From Saposhnikovia divaricata (lineage: Eukaryota > Streptophyta > Magnoliopsida > Apiales > Apiaceae), in NCBI GenBank assembly GCA_036435485.1, contig CM071595.1, forward strand, positions 106,136,580 to 106,200,579: a stretch of DNA of 64,000 nucleotides. Direction: 5' to 3'. Below are positions 19,638 to 31,500 of the stretch, piece by piece. The translations under genes were made by a program, and so were the position numbers. The first letter of the stretch is position 1; each line of letters opens with the position of its first letter. The notes below the pieces were generated by a model, which was not told the DNA's origin, did no database searches, and saw nothing but the letters and a program-made list of their open reading frames with translations.

Positions 19638-22025
19638 TGATGTGCCGAAACAGTGTACAATATATTATCGCAAGCGCACGATCTCGTTTTAGTAATTTAA
19701 GATTCGATCCACAGGGAATAATATTCTCACAAAACCTTAATTTCCAATTTAATCGAATTAGAACAATTTGGGATATTTGGATTTTGGTTTTACAAATTAA
19801 AATAAAAACAAAATGGAATGTAAACTAATTTAAAACTAAATTAATCTAACTTATTCTAAAATTATTCTAAATAGTATTATTAAATTATTCTACAAATTAT
19901 TCTAAACTCCTAAATAAAAATTTGACTTTATTCCGAACACATTTTTTTTTTATTTTTTTTTTCTATTTTTAATTCCAAAAGAAAAATTAAACTAATTAAA
20001 AAAAAAATCGAAGACAGATAAACATTTAAAACAGAAACCGAACATAGCAGCTATAAGTTGACTTCACAAACAGGACGCAGACTTGGTACAACTAACAGTA
20101 AAACTCGGAATTTAAACAAAGTCGTCTACAACAAAACTCAACAAACAATTTTCCAACTCAGTGAAAACTAGTACAAAACCGAAACATATCCACCAATTGA
20201 CTCAGCTTTGACACCACAAAAGAAACTAACAGCGACTCGAAACACACTCGATATTAACTAAGCCTGCAACTCGTAAGTACAGGGACTACCATTACGACTC
20301 AGCAAACATGTCTAATTCGACTACAACGATTCAGCAAAGATTTCAAACTGCAAAACAGTAAACAGCGACACAGGCCGCTCGATCCAACAGCACCACAAAA
20401 CTCGATTTACACAACACTGCAAATAGTCGATAAAACTCACAAAAACAATTCAAACTTAATGATTTCAAGACAAACGACAGAATAAAACTCAGAAAATCAC
20501 AAAGTAAACTCCAAACACGAACCCAAAACTCAGGGACGGAAGCTAGAACACGAACAAAACAACACAAGAAAGAAAGAAACTGTACAAAACGATCTCAGCT
20601 AGAATTCCATCCTGAAAACGCAGCAACAAATGGAAACAAACTCGGCAATATGACAGAAAAACACGAACAACAAACACGATTCCAAAAATAAATTTTCCGA
20701 CGAAAGGCAAACTTAGAATCCAGAAAATACAAACAAAACAACGACTTAGAACTCAGCAGAAAAACGGGAATTAAAACGGACTCAGAAAACAACTCGCAAA
20801 ACAGTAATCACAAACTCCGATACATACAACCGAATTACAAACATTTGGAACTCAGAACACTAGAACAGACCAGGCATAAAACTCGCAAATTGCACACTAG
20901 CAAAACCAAACGAAAACAAGTCAATCTTAGTGAATGCAGACAGCAACCAACTCAGTAACACTTAACAGCGAATTAAAATCTAAACTGGGGAAAGCCATCA
21001 AACCGAAACAAACTAGGGGAAAGGGGGTGGTGTTTTTGTGCGAAGAGGACAAGGGGAGGAGGATGTGATTTGCAGTGAAAAAGAGAGGGGAGAGGGAGAA
21101 ATGGTAAAAGGATTGGTAAAAGAGAAGAAGGTAGAGGTTGTAAATGAGAAAGAAGGGAGGTGGGTGTTTTGTGTTGACAGAAAACGGAGGAAGAAAAAAA
21201 CAAGGGGGAGGGGGATGTTTACTGTAAGGAGTTTAAGCAGAACAAATGGGCTTTAAAATTATGAATTAAAACATGAAGTAAAAATGCTGGAAATAAAATT
21301 ACTAATATTTTTGTAATTTTTTTTTTCTTTTTATTAATTATACTAACACATAGATATAAAATTTTGGAATAAGAACAAGAATTTAAACCCACAACAAATT
21401 TGAGATTTAAAGGGGCGTAACTTAATATTAAAACGGAAATTAAAGTTATGAAAATAAATCCTTTAAATCGATACTTTCAATCCCGAGTGGTTAGCGACGC
21501 TACTTTATCCACCCGAGAATTTACGAAAATAACGAAACAAAGAACAAGGAAAAATAAAATGAAAGAGAAATGCAAGGATTAAAATGAAACTTGAAATTGC
21601 ATAAATATAAAAAATGTTTACAAGAAAATATAAAATTACAACTAAGAATTTGGAGATGAACTAGAACAAAATTATAAGGCCTAATGCCTAATGTATGGTG
21701 TGTTTACAAATGAAGGAATGGTGGGTATTTATAGGAAAAGATTAGGGTTTTAGGTAGGTTAGATTGAATCTTGGCCATTGGTTTCATTTTTGGTTGGCTA
21801 AATCCTAGCCTTCCATTTGGTTTTGGTAAAATGTGCACCACCCTCCATTATCTTTCCTCTTTCTTCTATTTTGGTCCTTCCTTTCCTTCTTTTGTCATTT
21901 ATTTCTTTATTTTGCCGTTTCTTCAGTTTTCTCGAATTTTCCTGAAACGCAACAAAATAATTTAATAAAATACGAATACAAGCAATAAATAGGCAATAAA
22001 AATATGCAAAATTATGCACTTATCA
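19638..22025 (-). repeat. TRG 5' LTR (right copy), 2388 bp
   Basis: Direct repeat of 12180-14565, followed by the second CTAGG. Its promoter (TATAAATA at 21733-21726, minus) reads toward gag. Confidence 0.95.
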
Positions 22026-22030
22026 CTAGG
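22026..22030. repeat. Target-site duplication of TRG, right copy (CTAGG)
   Basis: Matches 12175-12179. Confidence 0.95.
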
Positions 22031-22369
22031 CAATTTTGTAGAGGATCAAATACAATTAAGTTATTATATTAAAAATATTTTAACCAATTTCTTTGCGTGC
22101 TATACTCTCAGGTAAAAATATATCTTCTTTTCTGATATGAATTGTAATCCCATAACTATAAAAATTAAATTGTAATCACATGGTTTTGTGGATAATGTAT
22201 CAACTATAATGGAGTAAAATTTAATTTTTTAAACCTATTTTAAGCTACAATTACCTCGGCTGTATAACTCAACCTGTGTATATAATTTAATGTTGGCATA
22301 ATCAACATATATCATGCAAGTGACTGGTTTTCAAGATTTTCATGAAATATAGATTTTAAAATTTTTCAG

Positions 22370-22444
22370 GAAAGTACAAGGGAATCAGCTTCTGGCAGAA
22401 GAGATGAAGAGCGTGTAAAATTGATATTGGAAATCAATGTTGAG
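22370..22444 (+). other. Exon-like segment, 25 codons
   Basis: TTTTTCAG precedes and GTACGC follows an open stretch that reads ESTRESASGRRDEERVKLIL and onward. A further donor-like TCTCAG|GTAAAA lies near 22112. I do not recognise the protein; it may be a captured gene fragment or part of a CACTA transposase gene. Confidence 0.3.
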
Positions 22445-22670
22445 GTACGCCCAGTCCACCATGCATCAGAAACGGTGGTTAAGCTTAGGTTCAGGACTGT
22501 TAAATATGTGGTAGAGTTAATATAGTTTCATGAAATTCATCGTGTGCATACCATGGAGATTATGTCATTGATTATCATAAGCAAATTGTGTCATTGAATC
22601 GTAAGTAAATTGTGTCATTGATATACAAGAGAGATGATTTTATATGTTTTTTTTATGAATTTTTATGTAG

Positions 22671-22767
22671 GATTATGACAAAGAAGGACATTGCAGACTA
22701 TTGTGCTACTGCTTCAAGCAAGGATGATGAAAATGCAACCCCATTGACTGTTGGGACTTCTACTTAG
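22671..22767 (+). other. Exon-like segment ending in a stop
   Basis: After TATGTAG, one frame reads IMTKKDIADYCATASSKDDE and ends at TAG 22765-22767. Its phase (1) does not match the 75-nt segment upstream (phase 0), so an exon may be missing or the pairing is wrong. Confidence 0.25.
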
Positions 22768-23020
22768 TTACTTTTTTTTACAGTCAGTAGTACCATGGAT
22801 AGGGGGTAGTTTAATTACTTTGGTTATCTTTTGTCGTAACTTTTGCTTGGTCTGTAGTATGTTCCTTGGATGATATTATGGTGGAGTGGTGTAGTTAGAT
22901 CATATTTTGGTGAAATGGTGAATGATGGGAGTTGGATTATATGTTGGTTAGGTGTTATTGTGGAGATCAATATTCACATGTTTACTTTGAATTGGTTGGT
23001 TTATTTTGTAAAGGGATTGA

Positions 23021-23040
23021 TATATATATATATATATATA
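23021..23040. repeat. (TA)n microsatellite
   Basis: Ten TA units. Confidence 0.9.
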
Positions 23041-23061
23041 AATCAGATCTTGCAAAATTTT

Positions 23062-23822
23062 CAATTTTAGTGTTGCAATTGCTATAGTTGCTAGTGTTGC
23101 AATATTAAATTTTGTGTTACTAATAGGCAGATTTAGAGTAACATTAGAATACAAAAGTGTTAAACTAGCCTTATTGCAGTGTTGCAATAGATAATTAGAG
23201 TGTTGCATTAGATAATTATGTAGCGTTGCATTAGGTAATTATGTAGTGTTGCATTAGAAAGTGGGCCCCATATCTGCCAAGTGTCAGTGTGGACCACACA
23301 CCTGCCACGTGGGAAAGTGGGCCCCACACATACCACATGTCAGTGTGGGCCCCATAGTGTGCCACATGTCAGTGTGGGCCCAGGTGCCACGTGCTAATGT
23401 GGGCCCCACAATATGCCACGTGTCAGAGTGGGCCCCACAGTGTGCCACGTGTCAAGATGCCATGTGTCACTGGGTGCCACGTGTAAAGATGCCACGTGTC
23501 AATGGGTGCCATGTGTCAAGTGCCACATGGCAGGATGCCAGGTGTCACGTGGGCCCTCACATGCCACGTGTCACCTAGTGTCTCTGGCTAAGCTAAGGTA
23601 ACACCTCCTAGTGTTGCATTTGCTTGATTTTGTGTTACTCTATGGTCCTGATGTAACACTTTCCCTTGTGTTACCATTGAGAAGTTGAGAGTTACATTTG
23701 AGGTCAAAGGTAACATTAGCGGATGAAATGGTAAAAGTGCGTTACCTTAGGTCTAATGTAACAAAAAACGTGTCTGATGCAACAGAAGGAGTGCGTTACA
23801 TGCGCCCATCTATGGCGTAGTG
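23062..23822. mobile_element. CACTA (En/Spm-type) transposon terminal region
   Basis: The right boundary reads GGCGTAGTG, the complement of CACTACGCC, the terminal signature of CACTA elements. Inward lie repeated subterminal motifs typical of this superfamily: GTAACGCAC twice on the minus strand near the end, many GTGTTGCA and GTTAC units, and the G-box array below. The sequence changes to Athila pol right after 23822. I did not find the partner left terminus, so the element's extent is unknown. Confidence 0.6.
23262..23576 (+). repeat. Array alternating GTGGGCCC and CACGTG sites
   Basis: About seven GTGGGCCC units alternate with TGCCACGTGTCA-type units, then the G-box unit alone repeats at roughly 17-20 bp. 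I count eight CACGTG and seven GGGCCC. These resemble bZIP/bHLH (G-box) and TCP binding sites, but may simply be the CACTA transposase-binding array. Confidence 0.8.
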
Positions 23823-24309
23823 TAATGAAAATCATCATATTGAAGAAGCTTCCAAACTCGAGCTTAAACCACCAGATCACCTGAGGTATGCATATTTGGG
23901 TCAATCATCTACTTTGCCTATTATTATTGTTGCTAAATTGCCAGGTAGTGAAGAGAACAATGTTACTGACACTTTTGAGGAGCGAAGAAGGCTGAAACTT
24001 GTCATCAAGGATGTAGCCCCGGAAAAGATAATTAAATGGCCATATAGAGATACGGTGTAGAAATTTTCAAGAGAAAAAACCATTGCCATGTCTAGCTAAA
24101 GAATTTAAAAAAAGGCACTTCTTGGGAGGCAAGCCAAGGATTTCTTGCTTTCAATAAAAGAGCATATTCCCCAATTCTTCATAATTCTGGATTACTATTT
24201 TCGTGAGGAGTGTGACCCTACCGATGATTAGGTATGTCTGTTATCCCTTGTATTACCTTCAATGAGAACATTGAATATTTCAAGTTTGGGGGTGATTTGA
24301 GGATTAGTT
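23823..24309 (+). pseudogene. pol: Athila pol fragment and 3' end
   Basis: From about 23838 one frame reads LELKPPDHLRYAYLG and STLPIIIVAKLP, the conserved segment before RT in Athila pol, and then stops at about 24059. The following sequence (GGCACTTCTTGGGAGGCAAGC and onward) is the usual Athila 3' non-coding region and ends in a PPT. The RT, RNase H and integrase parts are deleted. CACTA DNA abuts on the left and LTR T1 on the right. Confidence 0.75.
24258..24294 (+). other. Athila PPT with upstream hairpin
   Basis: A perfect 7-bp hairpin, TTCAATG-AGAA-CATTGAA (24258-24275), precedes AAGTTTGGGGGTGA. The layout matches the two hairpin-PPT pairs in TRG. Confidence 0.7.
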
Positions 24310-27300
24310 ATAACGTCCTAGAAAATATCGTAATTATTATTATTATTTAATGATTTAATATTAAATGTGGATTATAGGGTGTGAAATTTCTTTTAGATAA
24401 AATATATGTGATATAAATGTGAGTCCGTGTATTTTAATTTGAATTTTTATGATTTAAAATCTATTTAAACTATGCATTATTCATCTTCTGAGAATTTTAT
24501 AAAATCATCGGAGTTATTAAAAATCACGAAATCTTTTGTGTTATTATCTTTATGATATTATTTAGTTTTTAAAATTATTGGATGAATTATTTAGGGTGTT
24601 TAAGTATTTTAAAATGATTTTTCGAGTTATATTGCATTTAAAGGATCAAAACTTGTAAAATTCATATTTAATTCATTTTTTATCCTAAAAATATTTTAAA
24701 AAATATGGGGATGTTTGAAATTTCATAAATTATATTTTAGAATTTTTAAATTTATTTTTCTACTAATTTTCTGATTTAATTCGATTTTAGAAATAACTTA
24801 AAGTGATTTTTATTAGTTATTTTCAGCATTTTCAGTTTTTTTTTCTAATTGTCATGTTCCTCTAAAATCCCTAAGTTTCCAGATTTTCCCCAAATCAGTT
24901 TTCTCTCATTTCTTTTCTTAGAACTCTCACGAACTCTCCTGATCTCTTTCTCAGTCTCTCTCGTGTTTCTCTCTCGGGAAAAATCTCTCTCCCTCTCAAT
25001 CTTCCTCACGCGACCTTTCTCTCTCCTATTCTCTCTCTCATTTTTCTCCCGTTTCATTCCTCACTGCTGGTTCTGTTCGGTTTGGTGGGTAAAGCCCCTC
25101 TTCCTTTTCTCTGCTCTCTCCTGCAATTCGTGGTCGTGGGTGTGTGTATGCAAGTATCCGGGTGTGAGTGTTAAATCGTACGATGTGTGTTTGTGTGTGC
25201 GAGGTGTGGGTACGTTTCAGCCATGTGTGTATATGAATATTCGGTTAGTTCTTGATGCAGCAAATTGGAACAGAGATTTTGATGTTGTGTTCGGAAATGA
25301 TCATATGCTGTATTTCTTCTAATTTGTAGATATTAATTTCCGATTTGAGATATTTGGTTTTCGGTATTTTGTTAGTATAATGCTTTGTTTTGGGTTTGGC
25401 AGTTAAACTAATTTTCGGGTGTTAGTATTGAATTTTTGGTCAATTCCGGATAATTTTCGTTTTGTTTATCTGCTTGGTTGATCTGGGGTTATTGATGGTT
25501 TGGCTAGCTAGTAAACGGACAAGTAATGGCGAAATTTTGATAAAACTTGTGCCGGATATGGTTATGATTGTTTATACGGTTAATTGTAATTTTTGTGACT
25601 AAAATGTATATACCTGTGTGATTGAATGTTTGATTGTTAAGGTCAGGTAGTATAGGATTGATTCATGTTTTAATTTTTTTTAAAATTTAGTTGAAATGTA
25701 GTCACTTGAAAGGATGCAGACTCTCTTATATTGTGTCAAGAGTTTTAAAAACCTTATTTGGTTGCTATTGTCACAAATGAATATCTTAAATTTATTTCCA
25801 TTTTACTTTAGTTTATAATTACTTAATTTAATAATTTAATTAATGTAATTGATTTATTTTATTAATTTCTTATAAAATTAATAAATTAAATTTATTCATT
25901 TATTTATTTATTCGAAATATTTTCCAAAAATATTCTGATAAATAATATTTTGTAGTAACAAGTTGATACGTTTAATCGATATATGCAATATTTATTACAT
26001 GTTTAAATTTTTGCGAGTATACTTAAGTGTCATGTAAATCAATGTGAATAATTATTTAAATAAATCACTTTAAGATGTTTGTCCTAGCTGGCTAGAGATA
26101 GGATTACGTGTTAAATGTTATCTGATTTCATTCGTTAAATAGTGATTCATAGTCTGTTTTGTAAATAACGCCTCAAATATTTTTCCAGAATATGATATGT
26201 GTGAACTATATGTATTAATTGTAAAGCGTATTAGGACGCGTTTGGGTAGAATAAAATTAGACGGTTAAGATTATACGCGTACTAAAGTAGTACTTTACCG
26301 GTATATAGATATGAATAGGAGGCCAGCTAAAAGCAAGAGCACGTGTAGATGGAATGTAGAGGAAGGAGAAAATTATCGAGATTGACAAGTGATGAAGGAG
26401 AGGCAAATGTATGACCAAGTAAAGGCCAGTGAATAAGAAGTAGAGACTGATGAAAAGTGAGTGAAGGATTGAAATGTTGGAATTGGAAACTTCATATATT
26501 GAGGCAAGTGTACTATCCCTCACTTATCGTTCAAGTGATGTGAAACTGTTTTCTGTTATTTATCTGATATTTCTTTCGAATCCTTTTGCTTGTATCTATA
26601 CCCCATTCTTTTGTTTCAAGTGACTCGAATCCTATATTGAAATTCAGATTCTCTAAACTGCTTATGAATTGTTGTTTAAATTCTTATATCTTAATGTCAT
26701 TCCTTTTTAATTATTGTTGAACCCTTTATACCTTATTATTTATTTCTTATAAATTATTATTGAAACACCTGTACCTTGCTTATCCTTATAAATACCCTAT
26801 TATTTACCCTGATTCTTGTTAAACCGTAAACCTAGACTTATAATTTATGCACTGCTTTATCTTAGTCTTTTTCCTGATGTTTATTCCGTTAAATCATACC
26901 AGCGTAACCAAACTTCAGAACCCTTGAATTAAATTCTAGAACCCTAACCCTTGTTTTGTTCTTCGATTCTTCATTTGTTAATGACCAATGCCGTAATTTA
27001 AATCCTCCTTGAACTTCAAATTTCGCTATTCCATGTATATTCTATAAATGGTTATTAAATTCTAGAATCTTAACAGTTGCTTCGTTCTTTAATTGATTAA
27101 TGTTTCCTTGTCGATATATGATACTGTTTTGCTACACCATGCTATGTTTCAATATTATTGCTTTGTTGTCTATGATTCCTTATATCAATTGCTTCCCTGA
27201 TTCTCAATCTTTTATTGCTGCTCATTAAAATGGCTTAATTAATTAAAGATGTTTTTAAAAAATTCCTTATACTGGGCTGATTTGTTATCAGTGAGTATAA

Positions 27301-28495
27301 AGGACTGAAAAGTGAAATGTTTTAAAGTTTTTTAAAGGTTTTATAGATTGGAGAAGCGTAAGAGGCTAGGGGTGGTTCCCCTAGTCCAGCACTTTTTATT
27401 TAGCGTAAGAGGCTAGGGGTGGTTCCACTAGTCCAGCATTAAAGGCCAATGTGTTGCCTAATTGGGAACCCAATTTCAAAGAAAGGGGGACTTTACGTGG
27501 CTGATCACCCGTATTGTTCGTAATCAAAATAATAATACAATCAACTTAAATGTTTTCTAAAAAAAAGTTTTATGAAAAGTATGTTTTGATGGAAAGAAAC
27601 GTTTTTGAGAAAAAGGTTTTCTGAAAAGTATGTATCAAAGATGAAAAAGGTTTTAAAGAAAGGAATGTTTTAATAGAATATATATATATGTTTCAAGGTA
27701 AATAGTTTCTAGTTTCGAAATTGTGGATATCAGAGTTAGCTATTTTCTACTTGAAAAAAAATCTGGAACTCAGTAAAATAATGGGATTAAGGATGGATAG
27801 AAGTTTCCCAGTTATTCCCTTCGCGAGTAACATTGTACGTTGAAAGTGGAGTATGAATGATTGGGGGAATTCTTGATATTCTTTTTCTCAAAATTTTATC
27901 TGAGGCAGTGATGGTTTGTAGTAAATGGAAAATTTTTACTCTATGATGGAAATTGATTAATCTTTTGAGATAAAGTATTCATTGATATTGTTCATTAATG
28001 AATTATCGTAATATCGTTGTTTCACTATATTATTAACTTGCTGAGCGTTCTTTGGATCACTCTTCCTTTGTTTTACCTAACCCTTTGTAGTTAGGTTTAA
28101 GGATGATCTACTACTTTTATCCCTGCAAATAAGAGCGATGAGGCATTCTCTACAGGATAGATATCGGAGCTGGAGCGGGTAAGCACAGATTGGGATTGAG
28201 CTACGAAATTAGATGATATAGTAATTCGTATTAGAGAAGAGATAGAAGTTGTAATAATTTGTATTGACTAGATTCTTGTTTCATACCATAACCTGGAATC
28301 GATCCTCGGAGAGGAATCGTTGGTGTATTAAGTTTTAATTGTATTTGTTAAAATGGAATTTGGTTTGGGTTGAATTACATGTGGATAGTCCGATTTACGA
28401 ATACTTCATGCCGAAATTTTCTAAAACTCCCCTGTATCAAAGTCTCTTTTATTATAAAAAGTATATTTTCAGTATTGGGAAGTCGAGGAGTTACA
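24310..28495 (+). repeat. T1: Tekay/Del-type 5' LTR, about 4.2 kb
   Basis: The right end GGAGTTACA is followed at once by a perfect initiator-tRNA-Met primer site, which fixes the orientation. The left end TATAACGTCC looks like a mutated TGTAACGTCC. The last few hundred bases match, in reverse, the start of T3 at 41548. A TC-rich tract (24890-25060) encodes only low-complexity ORFs. The size fits Tekay/Del chromoviruses. Confidence 0.75.
27356..27436 (+). repeat. 47-bp tandem unit with hairpin in T1
   Basis: Two units start GCGTAAGAGGCTAGGGG. The first contains the perfect inverted repeat CTAGGGG-TGGTT-CCCCTAG (27366-27384); the second has one mismatch. T3 has the same pair (42749-42767, 42796-42814), both perfect. 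Confidence 0.8.
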
Positions 28496-28498
28496 GGT

Positions 28499-28510
28499 TG
28501 GTATCAGAGC
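28499..28510 (+). other. Primer-binding site of T1 (tRNA-iMet)
   Basis: TGGTATCAGAGC, complementary to the 3' end of initiator tRNA-Met, 3 nt after the LTR. Confidence 0.9.
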
Positions 28511-29959
28511 GACAGGTTATGGTCACTGAAACAAGTTAGGATGTCTAGGTGTAAGTATTTAGGTGAGACATTAGGTGGAACGATTTAGGAGAAGGTTCGC
28601 CTTAGGTTATTAGAATGACGGTTGCGATGTTTTGATATTCTAACATATCGCGCGAGCAGGAGTTCAATTCGTTCGAGAGTCAATTTAGGACGAGGCAAAT
28701 AATTTGGAACAGCATACGCTAATTAGATGACAGGAGCTATCAGCTTGGGAGACGCTATGTGCAGACTTTCGTGTACCTTCTAGAGTTTCTTTTGCGACTT
28801 TAGTTACCTCGCGAGCGATATAGAAAGTGCAAAAGGATTGTAAACAAGATGTGAAATGCGATTACTGGCATGGGTTGGAGGAATGGCGTGGTTATTCATT
28901 ACTAGCCGTTGATTTCATTTAATTATTGATTAAGGAGATTTAACCTTTATTTTTGTTTCTTCTTATCTTGATAATACCCCATCACCTTTGATAATCAACT
29001 ATACTTCAATTGATGATGAATTTTTCAAATTCATTTAAACACATTTATATTTTTCAAAGATACCTCTATTTTTCAGGGGATCACTTGATTCAACATGATG
29101 CATATAAATTATTGAGACCCTTGAATTCTTTCTAATTTCCCCGAATAATTGCTATTCCTTATTCAACATTGTATATCTATAAACTTTTTGAAACTTTTGA
29201 AATTTTTTTGTTTCTCTTTGAATACTTAACCTTATTTATTCTGACTGGGATGAACAACCCTATGTATATAGGAGATTCAGGGACATCTTATCTATGTGAT
29301 AGAAGTCTGGTGGGATGCCACTGTTTGTGTTTGTCATGAAAGTACAGAAGGCTGGCCCCCTTCTTGTGCTATGGTGGTTGACCTAAGTGACAAATGCAAC
29401 CTGAAATTAGTTCAATGATCATATTGATCTCTCAGTTAGATTCTTTTATAAAATTTTTATCAAACAAAACTCATCTTGTACTCATACATGTTAATACCTG
29501 TCTATTCTATTGATCCTTTTTGTTATAAATCCTTGTGATTTCCAAAAGTTATCAATGATTGTGAGCAGGAAAGATGGAGACGGTGAAATTTTGAGTGGTG
29601 TAAGCTACATTTACGTCGAATGAAAAGTTGGATAAGTAGGTTTGAGAATTGAGGTTAAAGCAAGTATGGACAAGGAGCAGATAACAAGGACACGAGATTA
29701 TTAATTTTGTTAAGGTCGAAAATCGAATAATAATGGATATGATTGGTATGTGATAGTTATGTTGAGCAAGGACTTTTGATGAACTCTTGTTTATTACATA
29801 TTTCATTGTGGATGTAGTAGATGGAATAGTACGAGATTTTAGATGTTTCGACACTAATTGTCAGATACAAAAGTTTTATAACCGGAACAAGATAACTTGA
29901 GCAAGACAAGGCAGAGTGGGACGGTTTAGAACTAGAACTGGAACGAGATAACTGAAATC
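28511..29959. other. Decayed sequence after T1
   Basis: Expected to be the leader and gag of the T1 element, but no Gag motif is readable. No other feature seen. Confidence 0.4.
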
Positions 29960-31500
29960 ATCCGAATTTTAGTTGGAGCAATAATCAGGGTGACATGCTA
30001 CAATCCCAGCAACAAAATCAGCAGTTTCAAGGTCAACAATATGGAGCAAGGCTTTACAATCCTCAGAATTTTCAGCAACAGCAGAACCAAAATTTTCAGC
30101 AGCAAGGGCAGAATTTTCAGCAAAAGTATGCCCCTAGGCAATCTCAACCTCCGGGTTTTCAGCAACAACATTCATATGCAGGTTCTGGGTATTCCACTTC
30201 TGAAAGATCAGAACTAGAGGAGTTGAGATTGATGTGCAAAAGTCAAGCTGTCTCGCTCAAGACCTTGGAAAATCAGATTGGGTAAATTGCTACTGCTTTG
30301 CTAAATAGACCTCCAGGAACTCTTCCTAGTGATACAGAGGCTAATCCGGAAAAGAAAGTTGTCCATGAACAGGTGAAAGCAGTTACTTTGAGATCTGGAA
30401 AAGTGACTACCGATCAAAAATCAGCAGCTACGAAAGACGAAGAAGTTCATAATCAGCAGGTTGAAAAATCTGCAGGACCAGAAATTAAAAAATCTGATTT
30501 GGCAGCTGATCAGTTGGATGGTGAAGCAGAAAAGAGCAAGAAATTTGTTGAATTGTCTACTCCTAAGCAGTCTAAAGAGAGCACTCAGATCTACCCTTCT
30601 CCTCCTTATCCAAAGAGGCTCCAGAAGTAGAAGCTAGATAAGCAGTTTTCCAGGTTTCTTTAGGTTTTTAAGAAATTGCACATCAACATACCTTTTGCAG
30701 AAGCACTTGAACAGATGCCGAGCTATGCAAAGTTAATGAAGGGTATTCTATCACGGAAGTTGAAACTCAAGGAATTGGAAACTATTGCATTGACAGAAGA
30801 ATGCAGTGCTGTTCTACAGCAGAAATTGCCACCGAAGCTTATGGATCCAGGAAGCTTTACCATACCATGCTCCATTGGAAAGCTTTCTTTCGATAAGTGT
30901 TTGTGTGACTTGGGAGCTAGCATCAATCTCATGCCTCTATCTGTTTTTATGCAACTTGGTCTGCCCGATCCTAAACCTACAAATATCTCTTTACAGCTAG
31001 CTGATCGGTCGATCACTTATCCTAGAGGTATCGTGGAGGATGTTTTGGTAAAAGTTGATAAGCTCATCTTCCCTGCGGATTTCGTTATTCTTGATTTTGA
31101 AGAAGATAAGGAGATTCCCATCATCTTGGGAAGGCCTTTTCTCGCTACTGGCCGTACTTTGATAGATGTTCAGAAAGGAGAGCTCACAATGAGAGTGCAA
31201 GATCAGACTGTCTCTTTTAATGTGTTTAAGGCTATGCAATTTCCTGCGGAGAATGAAGAGTGCATTAGAGTGGAAGGGGTTGATACTGGCTAGAATAAAG
31301 CGTTTGATCAGATGTTGAAGTCGGATCCATTAGACGTTGCTTTACAAGGAATGTCTGATACTGAAGATGAGGAATTAGGCATGACTGATTTTTGGGATTC
31401 TCAGGTGCTGATTGATGAGGTTGTTTCATGGCCAAATCTTGAGGATAGTGCAATTGAGTCTTTTCTTGAGAAAGATGTTTTGTTAAAGTATGAGGGTAAT
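29960..31500 (+). pseudogene. gag: Athila gag-protease fragment, several stops
   Basis: One frame without frameshift runs from NHPNFSWSNNQ through a Gln/Asn-rich stretch, AVTLRSGKV, the linker LHINIPFAEALEQMPSYAKL, and the protease (CDLGASINLMP, LQLADRSI, ILGRPFLAT). Stops lie at 30283-30285, 30628-30630, 30661-30663 and 31291-31293. It is cut at 31500 by LTR T2. It is distinct from TRG (different Gln-rich region) and belongs to a more autonomous-looking Athila branch. Confidence 0.88.

Larger units (their letters stand above)
12180..22025 (-). mobile_element. TRG: complete non-autonomous Athila-type LTR retrotransposon with gag-protease only
   Basis: Two near-identical 2.4-kb direct repeats flank about 5.07 kb and are bracketed by the duplication CTAGG. 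On the minus strand the order is 5' LTR (right), tRNA-Asp-type primer site, gag-protease, non-coding T-rich region, PPT, 3' LTR (left). No RT, RNase H or integrase is present, so the element must rely on an autonomous Athila relative (TR-GAG-type organisation). By eye the LTRs differ by two substitutions (12964/20424 and 13857/21317) and two 1-bp homopolymer indels, so the insertion is recent. Confidence 0.95.

Noticed and set aside
24849..25322. 157-codon plus-strand ORF in LTR T1
   Set aside because: It follows a TC-rich tract, with low-complexity Ser/Leu/Phe composition and no motif; a chance ORF in an LTR.
23823..31500. The two Athila pieces as one element split by T1
   Set aside because: Their order is pol-3' end then gag-protease, the reverse of one continuous plus-strand element.
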